A stretch of DNA of 64,000 nt from Polynucleobacter sp. AP-Capit-er-40B-B4 (GCF_018882245.1 NZ_JACVOV010000002.1:558001-622000), one strand, 5' to 3'. Positions 9,301 through 18,832 are shown, counted from the first letter of the stretch. Made by a program: numbers and translations. Notes: generated by a model from the sequence alone, not told the origin.

Positions 9301-9402
9301 TACCGGCAAGGATCCAATTGCCTTTAAACCAAAAATCAGCACCAGCGCGCTCACCACCATGGAGAGCACTGGCCTACGGATGAATATGTCAGTCCAATTC
9401 AT
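6367..9402 (-). CDS. RND efflux transporter inner-membrane permease (HAE1 family)
   Basis: The 1011-residue protein is a hydrophobe/amphiphile efflux pump of the AcrB/MexB type. It begins MNWTDIFIRRPVLSMVVS (TM1), followed by a large periplasmic loop with LPVNQYPQTQNAIVTI. TM4 carries the proton-relay Asp pair in AIGLVVDDAIIVVENV, and the C-terminal half has GLISKHGILIVEFANEL and LRPILMTTAAMVLGVLPLV. It takes substrates from the periplasm or membrane and passes them to the adaptor and outer-membrane channel encoded upstream in the same operon (7-nt gap to the adaptor). No local regulator gene is present. The spectrum is unknown; it is closer to broad-range HAE1 pumps than to CusA-type metal pumps because the metal-binding Met cluster is not evident. 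Confidence 0.95.
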   Translation of the reverse strand: MNWTDIFIRRPVLSMVVSALVLIFGLKAIGSLPVNQYPQTQNAIVTITTAYYGADPETIAGFITQPLEASIAQAQGIDYLSSASVSGVSTIVATLKLNYDSNAALTQIQTQISAVKNQLPPQAQQPILTVQVGQSTAAMYMGFYSDEIPNNAITDYLLRVVKPKLDSVEGVQNAEITGGRKFALRAWLDREKMAGLGVGADDVYSALSANNYLSAVGSTKGDMVSVDLVAGTDLHTLEEFRKLVIKKDGVNIVYLDQVANVTLGSEDYNTNVAFSGKSSVFIAIKVAPQANLLDVAQRVRDVVPDIQKQLPIGMTGKIVYDSTKFITSSIDEVVSTLLEALVIVTVVIYLFLGSARAVAVPVIAMPLSLIGTFFLMQVLGYSINLLTLLALVLAIGLVVDDAIIVVENVDRHMKEGKSPLEASLIAARELGGPILAMTVVLIAVYIPIGFQGGLTGALFTEFAFTLASAVAVSGLIALTLSPMMCSRIFTEEQEASSFVQKIDRIFDKVHHSYQSTLRELLSTWQVIIVMGVILLGGVAYLYATARAELAPTEDQGIVLMQASGPPNSTVNQMQTYADQIYAIAAAEPEYEQAFQITSPTSSFGGILLKDWGERNRNATKFQEDMQQKWNTIAGARVAAFQFPALPGAQGLPVQVVINTTESYSALNEVSQAVLDKARRSGNFFFVDSDLKIDKPQDVLEIDREKVAALGMTQQQVGASLSAALGGGFVNYFSVAGRSYRVIPQVKQVDRLNPDQILDYYIRTPSGAMVQARTIATIKQRVVPQSINHFQQLNSATISGVSTPFISQADLLEFMRQTLKEVAPNGYSMDYAGPSRQFMAESGGFLVTMFFAILIVFLVLAAQFESFRDPIVILVSVPLALFGALIFINLGFTTLNVYTQVGLVTLMGLISKHGILIVEFANELQEAGRSKLDAIVEASSVRLRPILMTTAAMVLGVLPLVIASGAGAAGRQSMGIVIFTGLSIGTLFTLFVVPAMYLFIGADHHAKKFKQQ

Positions 9403-9409
9403 CTGCTAT

Positions 9410-10741
9410 TTATTCCTGCGGCTTTGGATCAGGCGAGTTTGCTGGCAGCACCTTGTTGTTAATGATGAGTGGTGTGCCGTTCTTTAATTTCAGCTGACCG
9501 CTTGTCACAACGGTTGCACCTTCATCAATACCTTTGAGAATGGCAACCTGATCACCACGCGTTAATCCAGTTGTAACAAATACTTGTTGCGCCTCAAGAG
9601 CAGGATTGCCTTTTTTATCTTTTTTGCCCGTTGGTTTGGCAATAAAGACTGTGGAGCCGTAAGGGTTGTAAGTAACCGCTGTTTGAGGAAGGGTTAAGTA
9701 CTTCACTTGATCGCCCAGCTTGATATTGACGTTCGCAAACATGCCTGGGAGAATTTTCTTATCTGGGTTGGCTAATTGAGCCTCAACCTGAATATTACGA
9801 GTATTAGTATCTACCTTTGGACTAACCGCCGTAATTTTTCCTGTGAAGCTAGCGTCCTTGAATGCATCGGTTGTCACCACAACCTCTTGGCCAACCTGAA
9901 TTTGCTCAGCATTATTTTGTGGCAAATTGAAATCTACAAAAATAGGATCCAAAGTTTGCAGTGTTAGCAACTTATCTCCAGGGTTCACATACTGGCCGGG
10001 ATTGATAGCCACAATGCCGATGCGTCCACTAAACGGCGCCTTAAGATTTTTCTTGGCTACCAATGCAGTCTGCTGCTCTACCTGGGCTTGCTTTGATTTG
10101 GCATCTGCAGCGCTCGTATCAAATACGTTTTTACTAATTGCCTGGATTGCCAGCTGCTGTCTATCACGCTCATTAATTACCTTAGCCAAATCAGCCATTG
10201 CTTTTAATGAATTTAACTGTGCAACATCAGAAGCATCATTTAATTTAATTAATAAGTCGCCCTCTTTGACATCCTGTCCAGACTTAATGGGTACTGTTTG
10301 CACTAAGCCACCTAACTCAGTGCTGAGCTCAACACCTCTAAATGCACGTACATTACCCACACTAGTTAATTTAGGCTGCCACTCAGAAGATTCAATCACC
10401 ATGGTGGAAACCGTTGCAGGAGGTAAGCCCATGCCAGCAATGAAATTCTTAATCAAAAAAGTCTTCAGCTGGTTAAAAGCAAATATCAAACCTAACAACA
10501 AAAATACACCGCAAAGCATGATAATCATGCGACGTTTCAACGGCTCCATAGCCATTAATTTTTCATGCGCTTTAGTGCCGCGCCATTTTTGACCCATGCG
10601 AGCCCAAAAAGCCTTGGCCTTTTCCCAAAGAGCAATGGCTCTCTCACGCAATTTCCACTCAATTGCTTTGCGTTTCGTCCATGCCCATAAGGCAAGAACT
10701 AAAGCAATTAGCTTGTTCTTAATTTTTTCCAGAAGTTTCAT
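9410..10741 (-). CDS. RND periplasmic adaptor (membrane fusion protein)
   Basis: This is a 443-residue adaptor with an unusual beginning. Residues 1-70 are basic and tryptophan-rich (WAWTKRKAIEW, WEKAKAFWARMGQKW), then a membrane segment lies at about 72-90 (MLCGVFLLLGLIFAF). The usual adaptor parts follow: GLVQTVPIKSGQDVKEGDLLIKL (lipoyl half), a short helical hairpin, APFSGRIGIVAINPGQYVNPG, and a beta-barrel (FTGKITAVSPKVDTNTRNIQVEAQL). It links the RND permease to the outer-membrane channel. The start at 10741 overlaps the channel gene by 23 nt. A shorter start at an internal Met near residue 66 has no SD, so I keep the long form, but it needs proof. Confidence 0.92.
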   Translation of the reverse strand: MKLLEKIKNKLIALVLALWAWTKRKAIEWKLRERAIALWEKAKAFWARMGQKWRGTKAHEKLMAMEPLKRRMIIMLCGVFLLLGLIFAFNQLKTFLIKNFIAGMGLPPATVSTMVIESSEWQPKLTSVGNVRAFRGVELSTELGGLVQTVPIKSGQDVKEGDLLIKLNDASDVAQLNSLKAMADLAKVINERDRQQLAIQAISKNVFDTSAADAKSKQAQVEQQTALVAKKNLKAPFSGRIGIVAINPGQYVNPGDKLLTLQTLDPIFVDFNLPQNNAEQIQVGQEVVVTTDAFKDASFTGKITAVSPKVDTNTRNIQVEAQLANPDKKILPGMFANVNIKLGDQVKYLTLPQTAVTYNPYGSTVFIAKPTGKKDKKGNPALEAQQVFVTTGLTRGDQVAILKGIDEGATVVTSGQLKLKNGTPLIINNKVLPANSPDPKPQE

Positions 10742-12257
10742 TTTGATCTTTGTTCGCTATGTCTTTTGGTTTAAAAGCAGGGCCCTCACGATTCCACCAG
10801 CCACCGCCCAGTGCTGCAAATAATGCTGCCGTATCTGAAAAACGAGTTGCTTGTGCAGAAACTGATTTCACTTTTGCTTGTTGATACTGATTTTGGTAGT
10901 AGAGCACCGCCAAATAACTAGCAGTACCCAACTTGTACTGCTGCTGTACTAAATCCAATGTTTCATAGGCATAACGCTCTGCATCTGATGCTGCCTTGAG
11001 TGCTTGAGCGCCGGTTTCTAAGGCACGCAAAGCATTAGCCACTTCCTGAAATGCATTTAAGACGGTTGCTTGATATTGGAAAGCAGCTTGCTCATAGTTA
11101 GCAATAGCGCCACGACGTTGCGCTAATAACTGACCGCCTTGGAAAAGTGGTTGCAATATGCCGCCGCCAAGAGTCCATAAAGCAGAGTTGGGCCCAAACA
11201 ATCCATTCGAGGTTAATGCGGCAGCACCTATGGATCCAGTGATATTAAATTGCGGCAATAGGTTTGCAGTAGCAACACCCACAAAGGCATTCTGGGCCTT
11301 GAGTTGAGCCTCCGCAGCACGCACGTCAGGACGTTGACGTACCAGACTAGAAGGTACCGAGAGTGGTAACTTCTCAGGCAAATTTAAATTTGCTAAATCA
11401 AACTTGGCAATATTTGCATTGCTTGGAATTTCACCCACCAATACTGCCAACTGGTTACGTGCAAATGCTAAGTTTCTTTCATAGGTAAACAGATCTACTT
11501 GAGAACTAGAAACCAGTGTACGTTGCGATGTGACGTCTACTTTTGAAACTGTGCCAATAGCTAATTGTTTTTCAGTTACCTCGGCAAGATTGGTTTGCGC
11601 TTTCAGAATCTCCTCTGTAGCTTGCATCTGCGCACGCAATGCTGCCTCCCTTACCGCACTTGTTACTACGTTAGCAGTCAAAGAAAGGTAAGCGCCTTCC
11701 AACTGAAACTGTGCAACCTCTGCTTGCGCACGAGCACCTTCAACCGCTCTACGGGCTCCGCCAAATACATCTAGCTTATACGTAACGTTCACACTCGTGT
11801 TGTAAAGGTTGTAGGTGTCGGTGCCATAGTTCATGCCATAGACAGCCGATGGCTGCTTCTGTCTTAAAGCATTTGCGCCAACGCCAATTGCCGGAAAGTA
11901 CTGCCCACCAATTTGTGCATTGACATTCTCTTGAGCTGCACGGAGTGCTGCATCAGCTGCACCCAAATTTGGATTTTGCTCAAGCGCTTTTTTAATCAGC
12001 GCATCAAGCTCGGGAGATTTATAGAGCTCCCACCACTGCGCTTCAATATCAGCGCCCTCAACAAACTCCTGGTCGCTGCCGCCAGGCACGCCAGGGGCAG
12101 GCGTGAGTTTTTTAGGGAGAACGGTTTCAGTATATGAAGAGGTCTTAGGCGCTTCTGGTTGTTTAAAGTCCGGACCAACAGCGCACGCAGAGAGAACCGC
12201 CACACAAATTAGTGGAATGAACTTCAACCTTGAGCTTGGGGGTATCAATGAAAACAT
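10719..12257 (-). CDS. Outer-membrane efflux lipoprotein (NodT/OprM family)
   Basis: From ATG 12257 the product (512 residues) has a lipoprotein signal: a basic start, a hydrophobic core and lipobox LSAC, followed by AVGPDFKQPEAP, the standard OprM mature N terminus. Two OEP repeats are visible (NPNLGAADAALRAAQENVNAQIGGQYFPAIG and RQRPDVRAAEAQLKAQNAFVGVATANLLPQ). It forms the trimeric channel for the adaptor and permease downstream. An in-frame ATG at 12302 would add 15 residues ahead of the signal peptide and is less likely. Channel-adaptor-permease is the transcription order here. Confidence 0.93.
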   Translation of the reverse strand: MFSLIPPSSRLKFIPLICVAVLSACAVGPDFKQPEAPKTSSYTETVLPKKLTPAPGVPGGSDQEFVEGADIEAQWWELYKSPELDALIKKALEQNPNLGAADAALRAAQENVNAQIGGQYFPAIGVGANALRQKQPSAVYGMNYGTDTYNLYNTSVNVTYKLDVFGGARRAVEGARAQAEVAQFQLEGAYLSLTANVVTSAVREAALRAQMQATEEILKAQTNLAEVTEKQLAIGTVSKVDVTSQRTLVSSSQVDLFTYERNLAFARNQLAVLVGEIPSNANIAKFDLANLNLPEKLPLSVPSSLVRQRPDVRAAEAQLKAQNAFVGVATANLLPQFNITGSIGAAALTSNGLFGPNSALWTLGGGILQPLFQGGQLLAQRRGAIANYEQAAFQYQATVLNAFQEVANALRALETGAQALKAASDAERYAYETLDLVQQQYKLGTASYLAVLYYQNQYQQAKVKSVSAQATRFSDTAALFAALGGGWWNREGPAFKPKDIANKDQNETSGKN

Positions 12258-12302
12258 GAGTTGCAATAAATATCCTCTTTTACAAGACTTATTTGAACAC
12301 AA

Positions 12303-12474
12303 AAAAGTAATCAGGTCTCCGTAAAGCCCTGATTTATCTAATGAATTTTGTTCACAACTTTAGGTGAATGTCAAACCAATGAAAATTTATTCATCCGTAA
12401 CGGATTGAAATCGAATGAAGTTCTAATTTGGGGCCGCTAAGCTTACCAAATTTAGGCTCGAGCCCTAACAACAA
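12303..12474. other. Intergenic region between the RND operon and the glmS operon end
   Basis: This stretch holds the 5' region of the RND operon (minus strand). An imperfect inverted repeat (12425-12431 with 12446-12452) and a short GC-rich palindrome (about 12455-12464) follow the secreted-protein stop and could form a weak terminator without a T run. A second small inverted repeat near 12308-12331 lies just upstream of the outer-membrane channel gene. I see no ORF, no tRNA and no convincing sigma-70 promoter. Confidence 0.35.
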
Positions 12475-13278
12475 TTAGTTACTAAATTTGTAGAGATCTA
12501 TCTTATCTACCGGCTTATCAGATCCGCCGAAGTATTTATTTTGGAGATTTGAATACTCATCAGCCCACTTCTGTAGGCCCTCAATAAATTTCACCTTTTT
12601 AGGATCTTGCTTGTAATTTGTTTTGAACCATGGGGACATGGTTGAATTACCAACAGAAGGGTTTTCTAAACCATAGGCGCTTGGAAAATAAAAGAGATCA
12701 AAACGAAGTATGTTTCCCCGATGATCATACTCAGACGTTTGTACCCGAAGGGCATTTGAATCAAATTTAATTCCTTTGGAGTTATAAAACTCTCGGACCT
12801 TGTTTTGACCTGGAGTAGATGACTGAAGGTACCCCGTTGCCATAATGTTAGTGCAGCGCTGTTGCCATAGATCCGTGCCATATTGATTTGAGTAAATAAA
12901 ATTATCATTTACATCATTGCAATAATTTGGGTCCCACCTGTAGGCATGTGACTCTAAATTGGTAGTAAAAAATATTGCGGCAACGAGTTGATTGCTTTTA
13001 TTAACTTGTGCCAAAACCATTTCTCTCAGAGACACTGGTTGTATTCTGTTTCCTGCTAATGCATTGTTAACTGATGGCCTATCCCAGGCACTAACAACAA
13101 TCCATTCTCCTGCAGGCAGCGGAATGGATCTCAATAAACCCTTTCCCGCGAGACCATCGATATGTACCTGATAGCTGCCACTGATAAGATCGCCTTGCTT
13201 TGGCAGATCATTGGATGCAAGACAAAAGTTGATATTGAAAAATATCAACATGAATAAGGTCGTTAATCTTTTTTTCAT
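12475..13278 (-). CDS. Secreted protein of unknown function
   Basis: The 267-residue product has a clear Sec signal (MKKRLTTLFMLIFFNINFCLA, cleavage near residue 22). The mature part holds two cysteines close together (NYCNDVND and QQRCTNIM), a GEWIVVSAWDRPS strand and many aromatic and Asn residues. I recognise no domain. It starts 23 nt after the glmS stop and is probably the last gene of the glmU-glmS operon. Its codon use looks more AT-rich and irregular than that of its neighbours, so it may be a recent acquisition; this is an impression, not a calculation. It is followed by a 172-bp gap. Confidence 0.72.
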   Translation of the reverse strand: MKKRLTTLFMLIFFNINFCLASNDLPKQGDLISGSYQVHIDGLAGKGLLRSIPLPAGEWIVVSAWDRPSVNNALAGNRIQPVSLREMVLAQVNKSNQLVAAIFFTTNLESHAYRWDPNYCNDVNDNFIYSNQYGTDLWQQRCTNIMATGYLQSSTPGQNKVREFYNSKGIKFDSNALRVQTSEYDHRGNILRFDLFYFPSAYGLENPSVGNSTMSPWFKTNYKQDPKKVKFIEGLQKWADEYSNLQNKYFGGSDKPVDKIDLYKFSN

Positions 13279-13301
13279 GTTTGAAAGTTACCTTTTTAGC
13301 C

Positions 13302-15134
13302 TTACTCTACGGTGACACTCTTAGCTAAATTTCTTGGCTTATCTACATCAGTACCGCGTGCGCAGGCTGTGTGATAAGCCAATAACTGGAGCGGAACAAC
13401 GTGCAGAATTGGCGAAAGGTAGCCATAGTGCTCGGGTAGCTTGATTACATTGATGCCTTCACTGCTTGCGATATGAGTATCTTGATCAGCAAAGACATAA
13501 AGCTTGCCGCCGCGCGCTTTGACTTCCTGCATATTCGACTTTAGCTTTTCCAACAGAACATCGTTAGGCGCGACTGTAACTACTGGCATTTTGTCGGTAA
13601 CCAATGCCAGCGGGCCGTGCTTTAGCTCACCAGCTGGATAGGCTTCGGCATGAATATAAGAAATCTCTTTGAGCTTTAATGCACCCTCAAGTGCAATCGG
13701 GTAATGCATTCCACGGCCAAGGAATAGAGCATTCTCACACTTAGCAAAAGCATCACTCCAGGCAATGATTTGCGGCTCAAGCGCAAGAACTGCATGGAGG
13801 GCTTTTGGTAAATGACGCAACTCGCGGAGTAATTCTTTTTCTTTTTCAGGGGAAATTCTGCCGGCACGTTTCGCTACTGAAACTGCTAAGAGATATAACG
13901 CCAAGAGCTGGGTAGTAAATGCTTTTGTTGAGGCAACGCCGATTTCAGCACCAGCCTTGGTCAAGAAATTCCACTCAGTTTCGCGAACCATTGCACTACT
14001 TGCCACATTACAAATTGCTAAGGTGTACTTATGGCCTAAGGTCTTCGCATGACGCAGAGCAGCTAAGGTATCAGCCGTTTCGCCAGATTGCGAAACAACA
14101 ACAATCAAAGTTTTTGGATTAGGAACGGTAGTGCGATAGCGATATTCGCTTGCAATTTCAACTTGTGTCGGAATACCAGCAATATCCTCTAACCAATATT
14201 TGGCGACACAAGCAGAGTAGTAACTAGTGCCACAAGCCAAGATCAAAATTTGATCAAACGCTTTCCAGTCCTCAGGGTTTGCATTAAATAATCCCGGACC
14301 AAATTCAGCAATATTGGCAAGCGTATCGCCGATCGCGCGCGGCTGCTCAAAAATTTCTTTTTGCATGTAGTGCTGATACGGGCCCAAATCAACCGAGTCA
14401 GCTTGCGCTGGCATAGGCTTTAATTCTCTTTGGGCAGGCTTGCCCGCCTGATCAATCACCTCAACACTATCCGCCTTAAGGACCGCAACATCGCCCTCTT
14501 CTAAATACAGCATGGAATGAGCTCGTCCGGCCAAAGCCAGCGCATCAGATGCTAAAAAGTGTTCATGATCTCCGATGGCTACTACTAGAGGCGATCCAAC
14601 GCGCGCACCTACCAGAGTGCTCGGATTATCTTGGGCAATAACACCAATAGCGTAAGCACCATGTAATTTTGGCAACACCGCTCTTACTGACTGTGCAATA
14701 TCTTTTTGTCCGTTAGCAACATATTGCCGATGAACTAAATGGGCAATCACTTCTGTATCAGTTTCAGAAGTAAATACATACCCAGCAGCTTTTAATTCGG
14801 CACGAAGCACTTCGTAGTTTTCAATAATGCCGTTATGCACGACAGCAATTAAATCATTTGAAGTATGTGGATGCGCATTTTGCGTATCTGGTTTGCCGTG
14901 AGTCGCCCAGCGTGTATGTGCAATTCCCAGCGTGCCAATAAAATCCTTACCCTGCTCGGCCAGCTCAGAAACACGTGCCGTAGTGCGAGCGCGCTCAATG
15001 GGATATTTAGCATCATCACCATTGATGACTGCAAAACCGCAAGAGTCATAACCCCGGTACTCTAGACGGCGCAAACCCTCAACCAAAACATCAACGATAT
15101 TTTTATGGGAGGCTGCTCCAACAATACCGCACAT
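13302..15134 (-). CDS. glmS: Glutamine-fructose-6-phosphate aminotransferase (isomerizing)
   Basis: The 610-residue length is standard. The protein starts MCGIVGA, with Cys2 as the N-terminal nucleophile of the glutaminase domain, and has [10 protein letters not shown] and HNGIIENY. The second half has two SIS domains: [74 protein letters not shown] and the C-terminal [11 protein letters not shown]. It makes glucosamine-6-P from fructose-6-P and glutamine, the first step to UDP-GlcNAc, and so feeds GlmU encoded just upstream. Its ATG overlaps the glmU stop by one nucleotide (TAATG), implying coupling. No glmS ribozyme is present, as expected outside Firmicutes. Confidence 0.97.
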   Translation of the reverse strand: MCGIVGAASHKNIVDVLVEGLRRLEYRGYDSCGFAVINGDDAKYPIERARTTARVSELAEQGKDFIGTLGIAHTRWATHGKPDTQNAHPHTSNDLIAVVHNGIIENYEVLRAELKAAGYVFTSETDTEVIAHLVHRQYVANGQKDIAQSVRAVLPKLHGAYAIGVIAQDNPSTLVGARVGSPLVVAIGDHEHFLASDALALAGRAHSMLYLEEGDVAVLKADSVEVIDQAGKPAQRELKPMPAQADSVDLGPYQHYMQKEIFEQPRAIGDTLANIAEFGPGLFNANPEDWKAFDQILILACGTSYYSACVAKYWLEDIAGIPTQVEIASEYRYRTTVPNPKTLIVVVSQSGETADTLAALRHAKTLGHKYTLAICNVASSAMVRETEWNFLTKAGAEIGVASTKAFTTQLLALYLLAVSVAKRAGRISPEKEKELLRELRHLPKALHAVLALEPQIIAWSDAFAKCENALFLGRGMHYPIALEGALKLKEISYIHAEAYPAGELKHGPLALVTDKMPVVTVAPNDVLLEKLKSNMQEVKARGGKLYVFADQDTHIASSEGINVIKLPEHYGYLSPILHVVPLQLLAYHTACARGTDVDKPRNLAKSVTVE

Positions 15135-16657
15135 TATTTTTTACCTTTTACAGTTTTCTTAACTACTTTTTTAACCGCTTTCTTCGTAGTTTTCTTCGCT
15201 GATTTTTTTGTTACTGCTTTTTTTGCGGGCGGCTTTTTAATGGCATTCTTTTTTTCTTGCTTTACAGGGCGCTGCCACTGCAATGAAATTTGCTTTGCTC
15301 TCGATACGGTCAACTGATTGGCTGGCGCATCTTTTGTGAGTGTTGTGCCTGCGCCCAATGTCGCACCGCGACCCACGCGCACCGGAGCAACCAGCTGTGT
15401 ATCCGAGCCAATAAAAACATCGTCTTCAATAATGGTTTGGTGTTTATTAACGCCATCGTAGTTACAAGTAATAGTACCGGCACCAATATTGACTCTGGAG
15501 CCAACAATCGAATCGCCAACATAAGCCAAATGATTGGCTTTGCTGTTAGCGGCAATTTTGCTGTTCTTTACTTCAACAAAGTTGCCAATGTGAACATCAT
15601 TCGATAAATCCGCACCAGGACGCAATCGAGCATAAGGACCAATTAAAGATTGATTGCCTACTTTTGCACCATCCACATGACTGTATGCATGAATAACTAC
15701 AGCATTACCGATGACGCTGTTACGAATCACACAGTAAGGACCGATCTTTGTACCGGCACCTAAAGTGACGCAGCCTTCAAACACACATCCAACGTCAATT
15801 GATACGTCTGTACCGCACTCCAAAGTACCGCGTACATCAATGCGCGCCGGATCAGAAAGAGATACGCCTGCATCCATTAATTGATTGGCAATATTGAGCT
15901 GGTGTACACGCTCCAACGCAGCAAGCTGATTACGACTATTCACGCCAATAGTTTCAAATTCATCATCGGCCTGAGAGGTGCGAATTGGCACACCATCTTT
16001 GACTGCCATGGCAATCACATCAGTTAAGTAATACTCACCTTGGGCATTGCTTGCACGTAAAGCCTTTAGCCATTTCTTTAATGAGTTCGTTGGCAGCACC
16101 ATGATGCCGGTATTGATTTCATGAATCTGTTTTTGCGCTTGAGTTGCGTCCTTCTCTTCAACAATCTCTTTTACTGAACCATCAGCATTGCGCACGATGC
16201 GACCGTATCCGGTTGGATTGCTTAGGTTCTGTGTCAGCAAAGCCAATGCGCAATCTTGCCCTCTTACACCATCCGCTAATTTTGCTAATTTGGCGAGCGT
16301 CTTTTTTGTTGTCAGCGGAACATCGCCATACAAAACCAGCGTAGGCTCTTGTACATCCAACTTAGGCAATGCTTGCAAGAGTGCGTGACCCGTACCTTTT
16401 TGCTCGGCTTGAAGCGCGGTCACTACTTTGCTATAGCCTGAGTTATCTTTGCTTGCAATTACTAAGAATGTCTTAACGTCTACTGCGCCATGACCCACCA
16501 CAACAACAGGGCCAGTTTTTGCTTTCTTATCCTGTAAAGAGAGTGCAGTATCGAGAACATGCTGAAGCAGGGGTTTGCCTGCTAGATTTTGCAGGACCTT
16601 GGGCAGGGCGGATTTCATCCGCTTTCCTTGCCCAGCAGCCAATATGACGATATTCAT
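15134..16657 (-). CDS. glmU: Bifunctional UDP-GlcNAc pyrophosphorylase / GlcN-1-P acetyltransferase with lysine-rich tail
   Basis: The N-terminal uridyltransferase domain has [18 protein letters not shown] and LYGDVPL. The C-terminal left-handed beta-helix has [32 protein letters not shown] and [16 protein letters not shown]. The normal protein should end around SLQWQRPVK, as E. coli GlmU does (456 residues). Here ~42 residues follow (about 466-507), nearly all Lys, Ala, Val, Thr and Pro in KKxxKK repeats, like histone H1 tails. It makes UDP-GlcNAc for peptidoglycan and lipid A. It overlaps ttcA by 4 nt and glmS by 1 nt. The tail is in frame and ends at the stop that couples to glmS. Confidence 0.96.
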   Translation of the reverse strand: MNIVILAAGQGKRMKSALPKVLQNLAGKPLLQHVLDTALSLQDKKAKTGPVVVVGHGAVDVKTFLVIASKDNSGYSKVVTALQAEQKGTGHALLQALPKLDVQEPTLVLYGDVPLTTKKTLAKLAKLADGVRGQDCALALLTQNLSNPTGYGRIVRNADGSVKEIVEEKDATQAQKQIHEINTGIMVLPTNSLKKWLKALRASNAQGEYYLTDVIAMAVKDGVPIRTSQADDEFETIGVNSRNQLAALERVHQLNIANQLMDAGVSLSDPARIDVRGTLECGTDVSIDVGCVFEGCVTLGAGTKIGPYCVIRNSVIGNAVVIHAYSHVDGAKVGNQSLIGPYARLRPGADLSNDVHIGNFVEVKNSKIAANSKANHLAYVGDSIVGSRVNIGAGTITCNYDGVNKHQTIIEDDVFIGSDTQLVAPVRVGRGATLGAGTTLTKDAPANQLTVSRAKQISLQWQRPVKQEKKNAIKKPPAKKAVTKKSAKKTTKKAVKKVVKKTVKGKK

Positions 16658-17562
16658 AAAGGGGGATTATAAGTCCCCTGAATCATGGTTCCACAGGCTA
16701 ATTCGTCTAATTCAGCCTCATCAATTGCCTTGTCACCTGCAGATCTAGCAGCAATTCCGGAGAGTTCGGTAGAAATCTCCAGGTTTTTGAAATCAAAGGC
16801 CTCTCCATCCATCAAATGGGACGGAACGATATGGTGCATAGAGCGAAATAAGTTCTCAACTCGACCTGGGTGCTTCTTTTCCCAGTCGCGCAGCATTTCT
16901 TTCATCACTTGACGCTGTAGATTGGGCTGACTGCCACACAAGTCGCATGGAATGATAGGGAAGTTCATATCGGCCGCATAGCGCTCAAGTAACTTTTCAG
17001 GAACATAAGCTAAGGGGCGAATCACAATATGCTTGCCATCATCAGATCTCAGTTTTGGCGGCATACCCTTAAGCTTGCCCGCATAAAACATATTGAGCAT
17101 CAAGGTTTCCAGGATGTCGTCACGATGGTGTCCCAATGCAATCTTTGTTGCACCTAATTCATCTGCTACGCGATATAAAATGCCACGACGCAAACGTGAG
17201 CACAAGCCACAAGTAGTTTTACCTTCAGGAATAACGCGCTTCACAATGCTGTAAGTATCTTGCTCTTCTATGTGATATTGGACACCCAGGCTCTTTAAGT
17301 AATTAGGCAATATTTCCGCAGGAAAGTTTGGCTGCTTTTGATCCAAATTCACTGCGATGATTTCAAAATTGATAGGGGCCCGCTCACGCAACTTCATCAG
17401 GATATCGAGCATGGCATAACTATCCTTGCCACCAGATACACACACCATGACCTTGTCGCCATCTTCAATCATGCCAAAGTCACCAATAGCCTGACCAACC
17501 AAGCGACAGAGTTTTTTCTCTAACTTGTTTTCTTCGAAGACAACTTTACGAATATCGCCCAT
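16654..17562 (-). CDS. ttcA: tRNA 2-thiocytidine(32) synthetase TtcA
   Basis: The 302-residue protein has the PP-loop ATPase motif [11 protein letters not shown] and the two CxxC pairs expected of Ttc[11 protein letters not shown] and [12 protein letters not shown], which hold the 4Fe-4S cluster. It also has [18 protein letters not shown]. TtcA thiolates cytidine 32 of several tRNAs. Its stop overlaps the glmU start by 4 nt. Start ATG 17562 opens with [21 protein letters not shown], typical of the family. Confidence 0.96.
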   Translation of the reverse strand: MGDIRKVVFEENKLEKKLCRLVGQAIGDFGMIEDGDKVMVCVSGGKDSYAMLDILMKLRERAPINFEIIAVNLDQKQPNFPAEILPNYLKSLGVQYHIEEQDTYSIVKRVIPEGKTTCGLCSRLRRGILYRVADELGATKIALGHHRDDILETLMLNMFYAGKLKGMPPKLRSDDGKHIVIRPLAYVPEKLLERYAADMNFPIIPCDLCGSQPNLQRQVMKEMLRDWEKKHPGRVENLFRSMHHIVPSHLMDGEAFDFKNLEISTELSGIAARSAGDKAIDEAELDELACGTMIQGTYNPPL

Positions 17563-17579
17563 AAGAGTTTTTTAATTCT

Positions 17580-17975
17580 TTAAGAAGTCTTAATACGAAA
17601 CACTTCAACACCCACTGAGTGGCAGTCTGGGTACACATCCGGCTTAGCCGTGCTCACTCGCGCAGCCAATACCTTAGGGTGCAACAACATCGCCGTCACA
17701 ATGTCATCACAGAAAGTTTCCTGTAAATGGATGTGGCCCTTGGAGGCTCTAGCCTTAATAGTTTCACGCATGAAGTCGTAATCCACCACCTCATCCAATT
17801 GATCCTGAGTTGGCGTATTCATCGCCAAAGGAATATAGAGGTCTACATTTAAGATGACGCGCTGCTCTGCTTTTTTCTCAAAGTCATGAACGCCGATGTT
17901 GATATAGATTTCATAGTCGCGCAAAAATAAACGGCGACAGTCAACAAGGGCAGGATGAGAAAGAATAGCGTGCAT
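17580..17975 (-). CDS. folB: Dihydroneopterin aldolase
   Basis: This is a 131-residue FolB-type protein. It has the IYINIGVHDFEKKAEQRVILNVDLYIPL opening with the catalytic region, then VVDYDFMRETIKA and the C-terminal SVGVEVFRIK. It cleaves dihydroneopterin to 6-hydroxymethyl-dihydropterin and glycolaldehyde in folate synthesis. It follows the SDR gene by 22 nt and precedes ttcA by 17 nt, so it is an internal operon gene. Confidence 0.92.
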   Translation of the reverse strand: MHAILSHPALVDCRRLFLRDYEIYINIGVHDFEKKAEQRVILNVDLYIPLAMNTPTQDQLDEVVDYDFMRETIKARASKGHIHLQETFCDDIVTAMLLHPKVLAARVSTAKPDVYPDCHSVGVEVFRIKTS

Positions 17976-17997
17976 GAATATTTACTTTTTAAAAAAC

Positions 17998-18807
17998 TTA
18001 ATTGGTTTTGAACATTACATCGCGAGTGGAGGGCAATAAGTGCTGTCCGCCATCCACATATAAAGTGGTTCCAGTAATGGCACCAGAATCCGCTAAAAAT
18101 ACCGCTGCTTTTGCAATGTCTGCAGGTGTTGAAGATTTACCTAGTGGCGTCATTTGATGCGCCTTAGAAAAACCATCGTGTGTTTGATCGCCTGATGGAA
18201 GAGAGATTCCTGGAGCCAATCCAACCACTCGTAAATGCGGCGCAAAATCCATCGCCAATAATTCAACAGAAGAAAGTAGTGCGGCTTTGGATAGCGTATA
18301 AGATAAATAATCTGGATTGAGATTAATGAGTTTTTGATCTAGTAATTGAATTGCAGATGGAATGACCTCTGATGTATTTGACTTGCTTTTTTGATATTCA
18401 AACATCAGTTGAGATAACAAAATTGGTGCCGTCAAGTTCACCTGCATATGCTCTTGCAAGATTTTTCCACTTAAAGGGGTATCTGAACTGGCGCGATCAT
18501 ATTCAAAAATAGAGGCACTATTGACTAAACAGCTCAAATGCGGAAAAGCATTGCTAACCGCTTTAAAAAGATTGTTGATTGCGGCTTCATCGGCCAAATC
18601 TGCTTCAAAAGCCTGAGCTTTAACTCCAAATCCCTGAATTTCCTGAACGGCTTGGGCGGCCTCATGGGCTGATCGCCCATAATGAACGGCAACATCCCAG
18701 CCCTGACGGGCAAACTGCAAGGCAATTTCTCGACCCAGACGCTTTGCAGCGCCAGTCACTAAAACTGCCTTTGGTTGCTGGGATGGGGGTGTTGAACTAG
18801 GGTTCAA
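17998..18807 (-). CDS. SDR oxidoreductase, FolM/pteridine-reductase-like (TTG start)
   Basis: The 269-residue protein starts at TTG 18807 and has the nucleotide motif VTGAAKRLGREIALQFARQGWDVAVHYGRS. A TGxxxRLG loop with a following basic Arg-Ser pair is typical of NADPH-dependent pteridine reductases. The catalytic YxxxK is in LSYTLSKAALL, and VNSASIFEYD is the NSA-type motif. Adjacency to folB supports a dihydromonapterin/dihydrofolate reductase role (FolM), but a general 3-oxoacyl reductase cannot be excluded. It is first in the operon and diverges from the MidA-like gene with only 25 bp between start codons. Confidence 0.85.
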   Translation of the reverse strand: MNPSSTPPSQQPKAVLVTGAAKRLGREIALQFARQGWDVAVHYGRSAHEAAQAVQEIQGFGVKAQAFEADLADEAAINNLFKAVSNAFPHLSCLVNSASIFEYDRASSDTPLSGKILQEHMQVNLTAPILLSQLMFEYQKSKSNTSEVIPSAIQLLDQKLINLNPDYLSYTLSKAALLSSVELLAMDFAPHLRVVGLAPGISLPSGDQTHDGFSKAHQMTPLGKSSTPADIAKAAVFLADSGAITGTTLYVDGGQHLLPSTRDVMFKTN

Positions 18808-18832
18808 TTAAATTCTCTTAGACTAGCGAGCT

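Noticed and set aside
13302..15134. glmS ribozyme
   Set aside because: No such element is possible in the leader, since glmS overlaps glmU by one base.
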